37,545 nt of DNA from JBNKHG01 sp050290225 (GCA_050290225.1 JBNKHG010000078.1:1-37545); one strand, 5' to 3'; shown: positions 17,410-26,097, counted from the first letter of the stretch. The notes: a model not told the origin generated them from the letters alone. Program-made: numbers and translations.

Positions 17410-17601
17410 ATGTGTGGTGATTCAGTCAATCTGAGCGCGCTATTCAGTTATGTAAGTTTGGAATCCCGAATCCCAATGTCACATCCAATTCGCAAAGTAC
17501 GAAAGATTTTAGATACAGCGTTGACCGAGATCGAACCTGCCTTTGACGAAAGGTCTTCCACACTTGCTCACCCATCAATAACCGGGACAGTAGGAGTGTG
17601 A
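17410..17601 (+). pseudogene. Truncated IS5/IS4-type transposase, N-terminal fragment
   Basis: Residues 1-57 of this frame (LFSYVSLESRIPMSHPIRKV and LTEIEPAFDERSSTLAHPSI in pieces) match the start of DDE transposases of the IS5 superfamily with a DUF772 domain (typical LFSYVxLExRVPxDHPLRxIR, ending GRPSI). The normal continuation (PEKLLRALLLQ) is missing, so only about 55 of some 350-450 residues remain. It is a decayed insertion sequence, not a functional gene. Confidence 0.8.
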
Positions 17602-17605
17602 CAGT

Positions 17606-17761
17606 GTCGCTGCCCAAACAGGGCAAGGCCTGACTGACGAGGTTTGCCCGCAACATGTCGAACTGCTGTCACTCATGTCTGATATCGATAAAAGTCAACT
17701 GGCAGGATTACTCAATACCTGCCGGCATAATATGGCTTTGCCACCCGGGCCAAAAACATAA
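17606..17761 (+). pseudogene. MarR-like regulator, C-terminal remnant
   Basis: An open stretch without a start codon reads LTDEVCPQHVELLSLMSD followed by KSQLAGLLNTCRHN before a TAA stop. This is the pattern of the last helices of MarR-family regulators (L-x-D-E-V-x-P-x-H-x-E-x-L then L-x-x-L-L). It precedes a Bcr/CflA remnant in the same direction, as in many intact marR-transporter pairs. The identification rests on about 50 residues, so it is tentative. Confidence 0.5.
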
Positions 17762-17769
17762 ATCCTCCG

Positions 17770-17998
17770 ATAGTTAATCTTCGCTACCTCATTCTTTTTC
17801 TGGCAGCGCTGACGGCCATGACACCGCTGGCCATCGATACCTGTCTGTCGGTGATGTCAGGTATGTCGACGTCTTTTTTACGTCAGTATTCGTGATGTCG
17901 GCATGTCGTTGAGTCTGATTCTGGCCGGTTTTTTCCGTCGGTCAGATCGTCGGGCGCCCGTTTTTCGTTTACTTCGGTCGCCGCGTCAGCCCGCGGCA
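17770..17998 (+). pseudogene. Bcr/CflA-type MFS drug transporter, N-terminal remnant
   Basis: The frame at 17770-17895 reads LILFLAALTAMTPLAIDTC, matching TM1 of Bcr/CflA multidrug transporters (LxxLxAxxPLAIDMYLP), then hits a TGA. A shifted frame gives SLSLILAGFF and, after another shift, VGQIVGRPFF and YFGRRVSP, matching the family's LxLxGxAxGQLxxGPLSDRxGRRP. At least one stop and frameshifts break it and nothing further downstream is recognisable. Confidence 0.75.
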
Positions 17999-18127
17999 TT
18001 AACCTGATAGCAGTCACTCAGCATAAAATTCCGCTTCTTGGACAGGCACGAATATATACGATGAACTTTATGAAAATTTGATCTCTAGCAACCGACTGCT
18101 GTCTGTAATTCCACATATTTTATAGCG

Positions 18128-18156
18128 TTGAATTTCTTAATTTACGCTCGTATAGT
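18128..18156 (+). promoter_or_regulatory. Sigma-70 promoter of the TonB receptor operon
   Basis: TTGAAT (18128-18133), a 17-bp spacer and TATAGT (18151-18156) make a good -35/-10 pair. Transcription would start near 18163, leaving a leader of about 120 nt before the first gene. Confidence 0.65.
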
Positions 18157-18178
18157 CCGTTTTAACGTTGTTTTGAAG

Positions 18179-18236
18179 CGCGTCTCGCAGGGTTACCTGA
18201 CGGGACATGGACGCGGTAGCAGGAGTGTCGCTACCG
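18179..18236 (+). promoter_or_regulatory. Structured 5' leader with two hairpins
   Basis: CGCGTC (18179-18184) pairs with GACGCG (18210-18215) around an inner CAGG/CCTG hairpin, and CGGTAGC (18214-18220) pairs with GCTACCG (18230-18236). The two stems share a couple of bases, so they may be alternative folds. It does not fit the c-di-GMP riboswitch consensus I know. Function unknown. Confidence 0.5.
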
Positions 18237-18282
18237 ATTTTCATGTTTAGTTGAATGGATCGTTAGCACAGGAGTGCTGAAC

Positions 18283-20217
18283 ATGAAGCGATCTCCGCCA
18301 AAAGGACTAACACGTTTCCGGATCATGGCTTGTCGGCAAACTTTTGTCGGCAAAGGCATTGGCATGCTACTTGGAGTTTCGTGCCAGGTCGGTGCGGAGA
18401 GTCCTGAGCCCGCCATCGACGAACTGCTCAACCTGAGTCTGGCGCAGCTGAGTAACCTGAAAGTCACCAGCGCTTCTAAAAAGCCGGAAAAACTCTCGGA
18501 AACGGCTGCTTCCATTTACGTTATCAGTGCAGATGATATCCGCCGTAGCGGCGCAATTACCCTTCCCGAAATATTACGGTTGGCCCCCAATCTACAAGTG
18601 GCCCGTGTCGATGCTGATCGTTATGCGGTTTCCGCTCGCGGTTTCAATAGCACTACCGCTAATAAACTGCAGGTACTGATAGACGGGCGCGTCGCCTATA
18701 CACCGCTTTATTCGGGCGTTTTCTGGGATGTTCAAAATGTGCTGCCGGAAGATATCGAACGTATCGAAATTATCAGCGGCGCCAATGCCACGGTTTGGGG
18801 CAGCAATGCCGTCAACGGCGTCATCAATATCATCACCCGTTCCAGTGCTGATACCCGGAACAAACTGCTGACCGCCGGGGCTGGTAATCTGGAACGGGAT
18901 CTGTCTTTCCGGCACGGCGGCGAACTGGGCAACGGCCACTACCGGATCTACGGCAAAACCTTTCAAATTGATGAGTCAGAACTGGAAACCGGCGGCGATG
19001 CCGGTGATAAATGGCATAACAGCCAGGTCGGTTTTCGTATTGATACCGACTTGAGTGGTGACTTCACCCTGCAGGGGGATGCTTATTACGGCCGTCAACA
19101 TCAAGCGTTGGCCGATACCGGTGAAATCAAAGGCCTTAACCTGATGGCCCGCTGGCAGCATGAACTCGGTGACAATCAGCAATTGGAACTGCAGGCCTAC
19201 TACGATCGCACCGAGCGTGAATTGCCGGGCACATTTGCGGAAACCCTGGATATTGTCGATATCGAGCTGCAACACCGTCTGCAACTGGCCGCCAGCCATG
19301 ACATTCTCTGGGGCGTAAATTACCGCTCGGCCTGGGATGATGTCGACAACAGCCGCCGCCTGGCTTTTTTTCCGGCTGACAAGCAGCTGAGATGGAGCAG
19401 CTTCTTTATTCAGGATGCTATCAGCCTGACGGAATCAGTGCAGTTGACCATCGGCGGCCGGCTGGAATACAACAGCTACACGAATATGGAGTTTATGCCC
19501 AATATACGTCTGGGCTGGAACATAACGCCCGAGCACCTGGTCTGGACATCCCTCGCTCGTTCAGTGCGTACGCCTTCACGATTGGACCGTGAGTTTTTTG
19601 TGCCGGGCACGCCACCGTTTCTGCTGCAGGGTGGACCGGACTTTAAATCTGAGATCGTCAATTCCATCGATGTCGGATACCGTGGCAGCCTGACATCGCA
19701 GTTCAGCTTTTCAGCCACTGCTTTTTATCACGACTACGATGATCTCCGTACTCTGGAGCCCGAAGGTGCCAGCTTTGTGATCGACAACGGACTGGAAGCA
19801 GAAAGCTACGGTCTGGAAACCTGGGCTGATTGGCAGGTCTCCAATAACTGGCTCCTCAAAGCCGGTGGTCTGTGGATGCATGAGGATATGGACCTCAAAC
19901 CCGACAGCAACGATGTCAATAATGGTCAGGCGGAAGCCAATGATCCGTCCAGTCAGTGGCAGCTGCGTTCCAGTCACCAGCTCAGTCCACAACATGAGCT
20001 GGAATTTACTCTGCGCCATGTTGGTGAGCTGGATAACCTGGATGTGCCTGACTACACCACTCTGGATATCCGTTTCGGCTGGCACATCACGTCTGCTACT
20101 GAAGTTTCCGTGAAAGGCAGTAACCTGCTTGATCCCGAACATCCGGAGTTTGGCACCTTGCCTGGCCGCAGTGAAGTCAATCGCAGTGTATATCTCAAGC
20201 TGGTGCACTGGTTCTGA
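18283..20217 (+). CDS. TonB-dependent outer-membrane receptor
   Basis: 644 residues from ATG 18283, 8 bp after GGAG (a GTG at 18274 overlaps that site). A signal-like segment is followed by LNLSLAQLSNLKVTSASKKP, then a plug domain at about 65-175 (VISADDIRRSG, LPEILRLAPNLQVARVDA, VLIDGRVAYTPLYSGVFW, IERIEIISGANATVWGSNAV, INIITRSS) and a beta-barrel to the C-terminal Phe (LVHWF). The ligand cannot be read from the sequence. The receptor is small for a siderophore transporter (~650 rather than 700-800 residues) and its gene is the first of a signalling operon, 2 bp from a YfiR-family gene. Together these suggest a sensory role: a ligand at the outer membrane affecting the periplasmic protein and the kinase. 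Confidence 0.92.
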   Translation: MKRSPPKGLTRFRIMACRQTFVGKGIGMLLGVSCQVGAESPEPAIDELLNLSLAQLSNLKVTSASKKPEKLSETAASIYVISADDIRRSGAITLPEILRLAPNLQVARVDADRYAVSARGFNSTTANKLQVLIDGRVAYTPLYSGVFWDVQNVLPEDIERIEIISGANATVWGSNAVNGVINIITRSSADTRNKLLTAGAGNLERDLSFRHGGELGNGHYRIYGKTFQIDESELETGGDAGDKWHNSQVGFRIDTDLSGDFTLQGDAYYGRQHQALADTGEIKGLNLMARWQHELGDNQQLELQAYYDRTERELPGTFAETLDIVDIELQHRLQLAASHDILWGVNYRSAWDDVDNSRRLAFFPADKQLRWSSFFIQDAISLTESVQLTIGGRLEYNSYTNMEFMPNIRLGWNITPEHLVWTSLARSVRTPSRLDREFFVPGTPPFLLQGGPDFKSEIVNSIDVGYRGSLTSQFSFSATAFYHDYDDLRTLEPEGASFVIDNGLEAESYGLETWADWQVSNNWLLKAGGLWMHEDMDLKPDSNDVNNGQAEANDPSSQWQLRSSHQLSPQHELEFTLRHVGELDNLDVPDYTTLDIRFGWHITSATEVSVKGSNLLDPEHPEFGTLPGRSEVNRSVYLKLVHWF

Positions 20218-20219
20218 CG

Positions 20220-20783
20220 ATGAAACATAAGTGCCGCCTCGTTATCAGGAGCTTAACCCTCTGTCTGGGATTGATAATCTGCCAGGCAGGGCCGGCACAG
20301 GCAGCACGCCTGAGTCTGGAGGACAAGGTAAAAGCGGCGTTTTTATACAAGTTCTGCCATTACATAGAATGGCCCGAAACGGCCTTCTCCGGCACCAATT
20401 CCCCGATAGTCATTGCTGTGGTCGATGCCGAGGATATTGCCCGTGAACTGGAACAAGTCAGCGTCGGTCGTGAGATCGGGGGGCGCGCACTCAAAATAGA
20501 AAGCTATACGCCCAATCACCTACCGCAACGGGCCCATTTGTTGTTTGTCAGTCGCAAGGCTTCCCAACAGCAATCTGACTGGACGCAAGACTACAAAAAC
20601 AAGCCGGTCATGCTGGTGAGCGATAGTCCCAACGGCCTCGTTATGGGTAGCGGCATCAATTTTCAGGTTGACGGCGGCCGGGTTCGGTTTGACATTTCGC
20701 TGAGCACTATCAGAGCGCAGCAACTACGGGTCGGTTCGCCATTACTTTCCGTCGCGCGACATGTGCGGGGAACAGTGAAATGA
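20220..20783 (+). CDS. YfiR-family (DUF4154) periplasmic protein
   Basis: 187 residues with a cleavable signal peptide (residues 1-28, ending GPAQA|AR). The mature part starts with the family pattern KVKAAFLYKFCHYIEWPE, followed by IVIAVVDAEDIA, LLFVSRK, VMLVSDSP and the C-terminal GSGINFQVDGGRVRFDIS with SLLSVARHV. YfiR in Pseudomonas is a periplasmic redox-responsive repressor of the c-di-GMP cyclase YfiN. Here the next gene, overlapping by ATGA, is a CHASE8-domain histidine kinase. YfiN also has a CHASE8 domain, so the protein is likely to act on the kinase's periplasmic domain by analogy; this is an inference. Confidence 0.9.
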   Translation: MKHKCRLVIRSLTLCLGLIICQAGPAQAARLSLEDKVKAAFLYKFCHYIEWPETAFSGTNSPIVIAVVDAEDIARELEQVSVGREIGGRALKIESYTPNHLPQRAHLLFVSRKASQQQSDWTQDYKNKPVMLVSDSPNGLVMGSGINFQVDGGRVRFDISLSTIRAQQLRVGSPLLSVARHVRGTVK

Positions 20784-22711
20784 AACACAGGCTTTGTTTT
20801 CGTTCTATTCGCCAGAAGCTATCTGTCGGTGTATTGCTGAGCACGCTCCTGGCGCTGTTTATTGCCGGTACCATTATCATTTTTTACGACCTGCGAGATC
20901 ACCGTGAGCGCTTGCTGGAAGATATGCGCACCCAGGCTGATCTGATAGGCCAGGCAAGTATCGCCGCCCTGCAGTTTGATGATCGGGAAGTCGCAACCCA
21001 GACCCTGGCATTGCTTCGTTTGCGGCCTCGAATAATTGCCGCCGCCATTTATACTCCGGATGGCGGCATTTTTGCCCGTTATCATGCCGAGACGCTGGAA
21101 GCCGATGCGCTGCCCGAACTGCCGTTGACCGAATCCCTGAGCCGTGGCCTTGGCGAGATCAGCCTGCCCCGGCGTATCACGTTTGATAGCCAGACGCTGG
21201 GACATATTCATTTACTGGCCCGCTATCCCTTCTACGAGCGCCTGTTGCGCGATGTCGGCATAATCCTGGCCGTAATGCTGCTGGCCCTGGCTGTCTCAAC
21301 CCTGTTGTCATTCTGGATCCAGTCACGCATTACCCGCCCGATTCTGGATGTCTCCCGGCTGGCACATGACATCATCAAGCAACAGGATTACAGCCTGCGT
21401 GCAGAAAAGACAGCCGATGATGAAACCGGCAGGCTGGTGGATGCCTTCAATAACATGCTGGCCGAAATTGAACAGCGCACTGACGCTTTACAACAAAGTA
21501 ACAGCCAATTGAGTCTGGAAATCACAGAACGAAATATGGCCGAGCAGGCGTTGCGCGTCAGTGAGCAGCGCCATAGGGCACTGGTGACGACTCTGACCTC
21601 CGTGGTGTGGCTGGCCGATGCCTATGGGCATTTTTTTAACAAACAACCGCAATGGCAGCAATACACCGGGCAAACGCCGGAGCAGTATGCCGGCCAGGGC
21701 TGGCTGGATGCGTTTCATAAAAAAGATCGCGCTGAGATCATTACGATGTGGCAGCAGGCCCGTGAGTTGACCTGCCCGTTCGAAATGCAGCTGCAGCTCT
21801 GGCATGTCGCTACCAAGGCATACCGTCATGTCCGTCTGCACGCCGTACCGCTGCTGGATGATGGAAGCATTTCCATCGAGTGGATAGGCGTTATTGATGA
21901 CATCGATGAACAGGTGCGATCAAGCAACGAAATCAAACGCCTCAATGCCGAGTTGGAACAAAGAGTGGAGCAGCGCACTGCCGAGTTGCAGAATGCCAAC
22001 AAAGAACTGGAAGCGTTCAGTTATTCAGTTTCGCACGACTTGCGGGCTCCACTGCGTTCGATAGATGGTTTCAGTCAGGCCTTGTTGGAAGACTATTACG
22101 AAACGCTGGATGAGAATGGTCGTGATTACCTGAACCGAGTCCGGGGCGCCGCCCAGCGTATGGGCCTGCTTATCGACGATCTGCTCAAACTGTCCCGTGT
22201 CAGTCGGGCTGAAATAGACTTCCGCGATCTGAATCTCAGCCAACTCGCGCAAACAATTGTGAACGAATTCAAGGAATCTGAACCGCAAAGACAGGTAAAT
22301 ATCAGCATAGAACCCGATCTTTATGCATATGGTGACGCCCAATTAATAGAGGTGGCACTGCAGAACCTGCTGCATAACGCCTGGAAATACAGCAGCAAAC
22401 AAGATGAGGCCAGTATCGCATTCGGCATGAACCGTGATATTGACGGCAACCCGGTTTTTTACGTGAAGGACAATGGTTCCGGCTTTGATATGCATTTTGC
22501 CAACCGTTTGTTCGGTGCCTTCCAACGCCTGCACGATACCCGTGATTTCCCGGGCACCGGGATCGGTCTTGCCACGGTGCAGCGTATTCTGCACCGCCAT
22601 GGCGGCCATATCTGGGCCGAGGCTGAAGTGAATCAAGGCGCCACCTTCTATTTCACCCTACCGGTCAGAAAGGAGCTAAGTAATGAACAACAAACCTATT
22701 CTGTTGGTTGA
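20780..22711 (+). CDS. CHASE8-HAMP-PAS sensor histidine kinase
   Basis: 643 residues. Two membrane segments (about 14-36 and 159-181) enclose a periplasmic CHASE8-like domain (RTQADLIGQASIAALQFDD). HAMP follows at about 183-235, a PAS domain at about 260-378 (VVWLADAYGHFFNKQPQW), a coiled-coil linker rich in Glu/Leu/Arg, HisKA with the phosphorylated His419 (AFSYSVSHDLRAPLRS) and HATPase_c from about 520 (NLLHNAWKYSS, VKDNGSGFDM, GTGIGLATVQRI). It shares the bacteriophytochrome-kinase type of transmitter. It overlaps the preceding yfiR-like gene by 4 bp and the following receiver gene by 29 bp. Confidence 0.93.
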   Translation: MKHRLCFRSIRQKLSVGVLLSTLLALFIAGTIIIFYDLRDHRERLLEDMRTQADLIGQASIAALQFDDREVATQTLALLRLRPRIIAAAIYTPDGGIFARYHAETLEADALPELPLTESLSRGLGEISLPRRITFDSQTLGHIHLLARYPFYERLLRDVGIILAVMLLALAVSTLLSFWIQSRITRPILDVSRLAHDIIKQQDYSLRAEKTADDETGRLVDAFNNMLAEIEQRTDALQQSNSQLSLEITERNMAEQALRVSEQRHRALVTTLTSVVWLADAYGHFFNKQPQWQQYTGQTPEQYAGQGWLDAFHKKDRAEIITMWQQARELTCPFEMQLQLWHVATKAYRHVRLHAVPLLDDGSISIEWIGVIDDIDEQVRSSNEIKRLNAELEQRVEQRTAELQNANKELEAFSYSVSHDLRAPLRSIDGFSQALLEDYYETLDENGRDYLNRVRGAAQRMGLLIDDLLKLSRVSRAEIDFRDLNLSQLAQTIVNEFKESEPQRQVNISIEPDLYAYGDAQLIEVALQNLLHNAWKYSSKQDEASIAFGMNRDIDGNPVFYVKDNGSGFDMHFANRLFGAFQRLHDTRDFPGTGIGLATVQRILHRHGGHIWAEAEVNQGATFYFTLPVRKELSNEQQTYSVG

Positions 22712-23108
22712 AGACAATCCTGATGATGAAGCACTGGCGCTGAGGGCATTCAAGAAAAGCAATGTGTCCAATGAAATCGTGATTGCCCGGGACGGGGAAG
22801 AAGCTTTGAATTATCTGTTTGACGGCGAACAAAACGCAACGCGGGAACTGCCCTCCGTGGTATTACTCGACCTCAAACTTCCCAAGATCGATGGCCTGGA
22901 AGTACTGCGCCGAATTCGGGAAAACCCTGAGACCAAGCGGCTGCCGGTTGTCATTCTCACCTCTTCCAAACATGAGGAAGACCTTATCGAAGGTTACGAC
23001 CTGGGCGCCAACAGCTATGTGCGCAAGCCGGTGGATTTCAATGAGTTCGTCGCAGCAGTGGGCCAACTGGGCATGTACTGGCTGCTGCTAAACGAACTGC
23101 CCTACTAA
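22683..23108 (+). CDS. Stand-alone response regulator (Rcp1/CheY-like)
   Basis: 141 residues, a single receiver domain. Acidic pair E10/D11 (LLVEDNPDDE), phospho-acceptor D63 (VVLLDLKLPKIDG), T/S in LTSS and the conserved Lys in VRKPVDF are all present. The L-x-V-E-D-N-P-D-D start and the absence of an output domain are typical of Rcp1-type partners of phytochrome-like kinases. It starts 29 bp inside the kinase gene, so the two are coupled. It probably takes phosphate from the kinase and passes the signal, perhaps to the neighbouring GGDEF-EAL protein. Confidence 0.93.
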   Translation: MNNKPILLVEDNPDDEALALRAFKKSNVSNEIVIARDGEEALNYLFDGEQNATRELPSVVLLDLKLPKIDGLEVLRRIRENPETKRLPVVILTSSKHEEDLIEGYDLGANSYVRKPVDFNEFVAAVGQLGMYWLLLNELPY

Positions 23109-23149
23109 GCCGCCAGAATCTCAAGGGAACATGATCAAGGAGGTAGTAA

Positions 23150-24886
23150 ATGGAACGAATACCACTCAGATCATTGATAGTGGAAGATGTCGAAGATGAT
23201 GTGCAGCTGCTGGTAAGAGCACTGCAACAAAGCGGCTACGAACCGCACTATACCTGCGTTGATACCAAGGAATCCCTGATTGATGCACTGCAAAGTCCGT
23301 GGGAAATCGTTTTTTCTGACTTTACCATGCCGACGTTTAACGGTATCGAAGCACTGGAAGTCGTCCGTGAAGCTGATCCGGATCTGCCGTTTATTTTCGT
23401 TTCCGGCACCCTGGGTGAGGAACGTGCAGTAGAAGCCGTGCGTTCCGGCGCACAGGACTATATTCTAAAAAACAACCTGAAAAGACTGTCGGCCGCAGTC
23501 CCGCGCGAACTGCGCGAATCGGTTGTACGCCGAGGCCAACGTCAGGCACAGGAACGCATCAATTTTCTGGCCAATTACGATGAGTTGACCGGGCTCTGCA
23601 ACCGTAATCGTTTTCTCGATCAGCTGGCCATGGCCATTGATACCGCTGCGACCATGGGCGGACTGATTGCCGTGGTACACCTGAACCTCGATCGTTTCCG
23701 CAATATCAACAACAGTCTGGGACCTGCCGCCGGCGATCAGGTACTGAAGCAGGTCGCCTCAATTCTCAAAAACCTGATAAGCCCCGAGGACATTCTGGCC
23801 CGGCTGTCCGGCGACGAGTTTGCGCTGATTGTCCCCGGCCTTAAAACCAAGCAGGATGTTGTGACCCTGATTCAACGGATCAAGGCGGTGCTGGCGAAAT
23901 CGGTCCACGTCTCGGGCTACCATCTGCACATTCATGTCAGCATCGGTGTCAGCACTTTCCCTTTCGACGGGGATATCGCCGAAGAGCTGCAGCGCAATGC
24001 CACCATCGCCATGCACAAAGCCAAACAGGAAGGCGGCAAGACCTATCAGTATTTTACCGACACACTGCGCAAAGAGTTGCACCAGCGTATTAACCTGGAG
24101 CGCGAACTGGAACACGCCGTTGATGCAGAAGACTTCTATCTGCACTATCAGCCGCAGATCGAACTCTCGACCGGGCGGATCACTGCGGTCGAGTCGCTTA
24201 TCCGCTGGCATCACGAGGATTTCGGCGTTATCTCTCCGGCCACGTTTATCCCTATAGCGGAAGAAACCGGGCTGATCCTGCAAATGGGGGATTGGGTGAT
24301 GGATCAGGTATGCAAACAGATCAAAAACTGGCAGACATCGTTGCAAACCATGGTTCCGAAAGTGGCTGTCAATTTTTCCGCGTTCCAGTTCCGTCAACCG
24401 AATGTTGTCAACACCGTGCTGTCGACACTGGATAAATACGAACTGACACCACAATGCCTTGAAATAGAAATTACCGAGACGGCGCTAATGCAGGATCCCG
24501 AAGCCACGCAACGCATCCTAGGGCAGTTCCGGGACGCCGGTGTAGGTATTTCGCTCGATGATTTTGGTACCGGTTACTCCAGTCTCAGCTATCTCAAGCG
24601 CTTCCCGGTCGATATGCTGAAAATAGACAAGAGTTTTATCAGTGATATTCCGGGCGATAAGGATGACATGGCCATCACCCGCGCCATTATCGCCATGGCC
24701 GACAGGCTCAATATCCTGGTCGTTGCCGAAGGGGTTGAAACCAAAGAACAACTGCAGTTTCTGTATCACGAGGGCTGTAATCTTGTACAGGGTTACTACC
24801 TGCAGTCGCCCGTTTCCGAGGACAATATCACCGGTTTATTAAAGGATGCCACACCTCTTACAAGCAAAATGCCCTGGCTGCCATAG
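23150..24886 (+). CDS. REC-GGDEF-EAL c-di-GMP signalling protein
   Basis: 578 residues: receiver at 1-125 with D57 (IVFSDFTMP), GGDEF at about 135-300, EAL at about 315-570. The GGDEF signature is S-G-D-E-F (220-224) and no RxxD inhibitory site precedes it, so cyclase activity is doubtful. The EAL motif E-S-L (348-350, VESLIRW), DDFGTGYSS (470-478) and AEGVET are intact, so it is probably a phosphodiesterase degrading c-di-GMP under control of phosphorylation. A good AAGGAGG-like site (AGGAGGTAGTAA) precedes the ATG by about 7 bp. It closes the five-gene operon 41 bp after the receiver gene. Confidence 0.93.
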   Translation: MERIPLRSLIVEDVEDDVQLLVRALQQSGYEPHYTCVDTKESLIDALQSPWEIVFSDFTMPTFNGIEALEVVREADPDLPFIFVSGTLGEERAVEAVRSGAQDYILKNNLKRLSAAVPRELRESVVRRGQRQAQERINFLANYDELTGLCNRNRFLDQLAMAIDTAATMGGLIAVVHLNLDRFRNINNSLGPAAGDQVLKQVASILKNLISPEDILARLSGDEFALIVPGLKTKQDVVTLIQRIKAVLAKSVHVSGYHLHIHVSIGVSTFPFDGDIAEELQRNATIAMHKAKQEGGKTYQYFTDTLRKELHQRINLERELEHAVDAEDFYLHYQPQIELSTGRITAVESLIRWHHEDFGVISPATFIPIAEETGLILQMGDWVMDQVCKQIKNWQTSLQTMVPKVAVNFSAFQFRQPNVVNTVLSTLDKYELTPQCLEIEITETALMQDPEATQRILGQFRDAGVGISLDDFGTGYSSLSYLKRFPVDMLKIDKSFISDIPGDKDDMAITRAIIAMADRLNILVVAEGVETKEQLQFLYHEGCNLVQGYYLQSPVSEDNITGLLKDATPLTSKMPWLP

Positions 24887-25030
24887 GCACCGCAATTCGC
24901 TGTTCTGGGTGCTCGGCTTGCGCATGCCGGTTCCAGCTTCTGGTTCTGAGCCGCAACTACTCGTGCACGCCGTTTACACCCGGTATGCGGTCAAAAGTGG
25001 CGGTACCGTACCGGTTTCGGTCCGGGCCAA
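24887..25030. other. Intergenic region upstream of the ydhF remnant
   Basis: No gene, hairpin terminator or promoter stands out. The stretch is GC-rich and the ydhF fragment follows it without a clear boundary. Confidence 0.4.
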
Positions 25031-25177
25031 CGGCGTCTCCAACTTTACCCCCGCACAGTTATTGGTTCCTGCAGGGCGGCACGCATCCAATCGGCGGTGA
25101 AGGCGGAACGGATCAAGCTCGACCGCCAGCAATGGTTCAGCATCTGGCAGGCCGCAATCGGCCGTTCCGTTCCTTGA
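25031..25177 (+). pseudogene. Broken duplicate of the ydhF 3' region
   Basis: Bases 25031-25060 are identical to 16828-16857 of ydhF and 25059-25177 closely follow 17148-17266 up to and including the TGA. The 290 bp between are missing, joined at a two-base TT overlap, which puts the parts out of frame. The second part still reads ARIQSAVKAERIKLDRQQW and ends GRSVP as in the intact gene. It is a partial duplicate with an internal deletion, 7.9 kb from the parent, in the same orientation. Confidence 0.92.
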
Positions 25178-25275
25178 CGAATTCGTCCCCTAAGAGATCT
25201 GCTATTGAACGAAAACCCGGCTTTAGGTGGCTAGTCCTGAAAAACGCAAAACAATGGGACAATTCCACCATCGAT

Positions 25276-26097
25276 TCAATCAGCCGACGCATTGGCGGTA
25301 GGCTGCATTGCTTTGATAGCCTGACGAATTTGAATGTTGTTTATTAGTGAAACCAAAACAAAGCTAAGTAACATAAGTAGATACCAAGAACTTAGTTTTG
25401 CAATAGGAACCATGCTCCATTCCGAGATTTGATTCGGGTAAATCCAAATGTTGGCGTAAGTGGCTATATTCTCAGCAAACCATATAAATAGAGCCACAAA
25501 AAACCAGCCTAACAGAAGTGGCATCTGGCGATGGGTTTTAATAATCCTGAAATAGACGTAGGTGCGATAAAATAGGAGGATAGTAACCCCGATTAACACC
25601 CATCTGAAATCCCAGAAAAAATGATGTGTAAAGAAGTTGCTGTAAATAAGCGATACAAGGACAATGGTTGCTGTTTTGGTAGGGTAGTTTGAATACTCGA
25701 AGTTAAAGATGCGCCAAATCCTGGCGATGTAACTACCTACCGCGCTATACATAAACCCCGCAAATAACGGAACATTACCAATACCAAAAATAAACTCTTC
25801 TGGGTACGACCAGGAACCAATTCCATCTGATGTTTTAAACAGCTCCATAATTGTTGCCACGGCATGAAAGACAATGATAACTACTGCTTCGCGGGGTGTT
25901 TCGAGCTTAGTAATCAAAAGTAGAATCTGAAACGCAACTGCGGCCAGAAAAATAAAGTCGTATCTGTGAAAACCTTCAATTGGATACCAGAAGCTGGTAA
26001 GGATCATTACACCCAACAAGAAACCACCGAATATACACGCATAGGCTTGTTTTAGGGCGAAGAGCCAAAGTTCATAAACCATTTTTCTGATGTTCAT
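25276..26097 (-). CDS. DUF817 family membrane protein
   Basis: 273 residues, mostly hydrophobic, with about eight predicted membrane segments. The central signature TSDGIGSWSYPEEFIFGIGNVPLFAGFMYSAVGSYI (in pieces: GIGSWSYPEE, PLFAGFMYSA) is that of DUF817 proteins, whose function is unknown. Its last residues (AMQPTANASAD) are encoded by an imperfect palindrome at about 25279-25310 and look like a tail acquired from repeat DNA rather than part of the fold. The gene is clearly AT-richer than the signalling operon before it. It may belong to the cassette array, though I find no attC directly after it. Confidence 0.85.
   Translation of the reverse strand: MNIRKMVYELWLFALKQAYACIFGGFLLGVMILTSFWYPIEGFHRYDFIFLAAVAFQILLLITKLETPREAVVIIVFHAVATIMELFKTSDGIGSWSYPEEFIFGIGNVPLFAGFMYSAVGSYIARIWRIFNFEYSNYPTKTATIVLVSLIYSNFFTHHFFWDFRWVLIGVTILLFYRTYVYFRIIKTHRQMPLLLGWFFVALFIWFAENIATYANIWIYPNQISEWSMVPIAKLSSWYLLMLLSFVLVSLINNIQIRQAIKAMQPTANASAD

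Noticed and set aside
23150..24886. Active diguanylate cyclase in the REC-GGDEF-EAL protein
   Set aside because: The signature is S-G-D-E-F and lacks an I-site, whereas the EAL residues are intact, so phosphodiesterase is the better guess.
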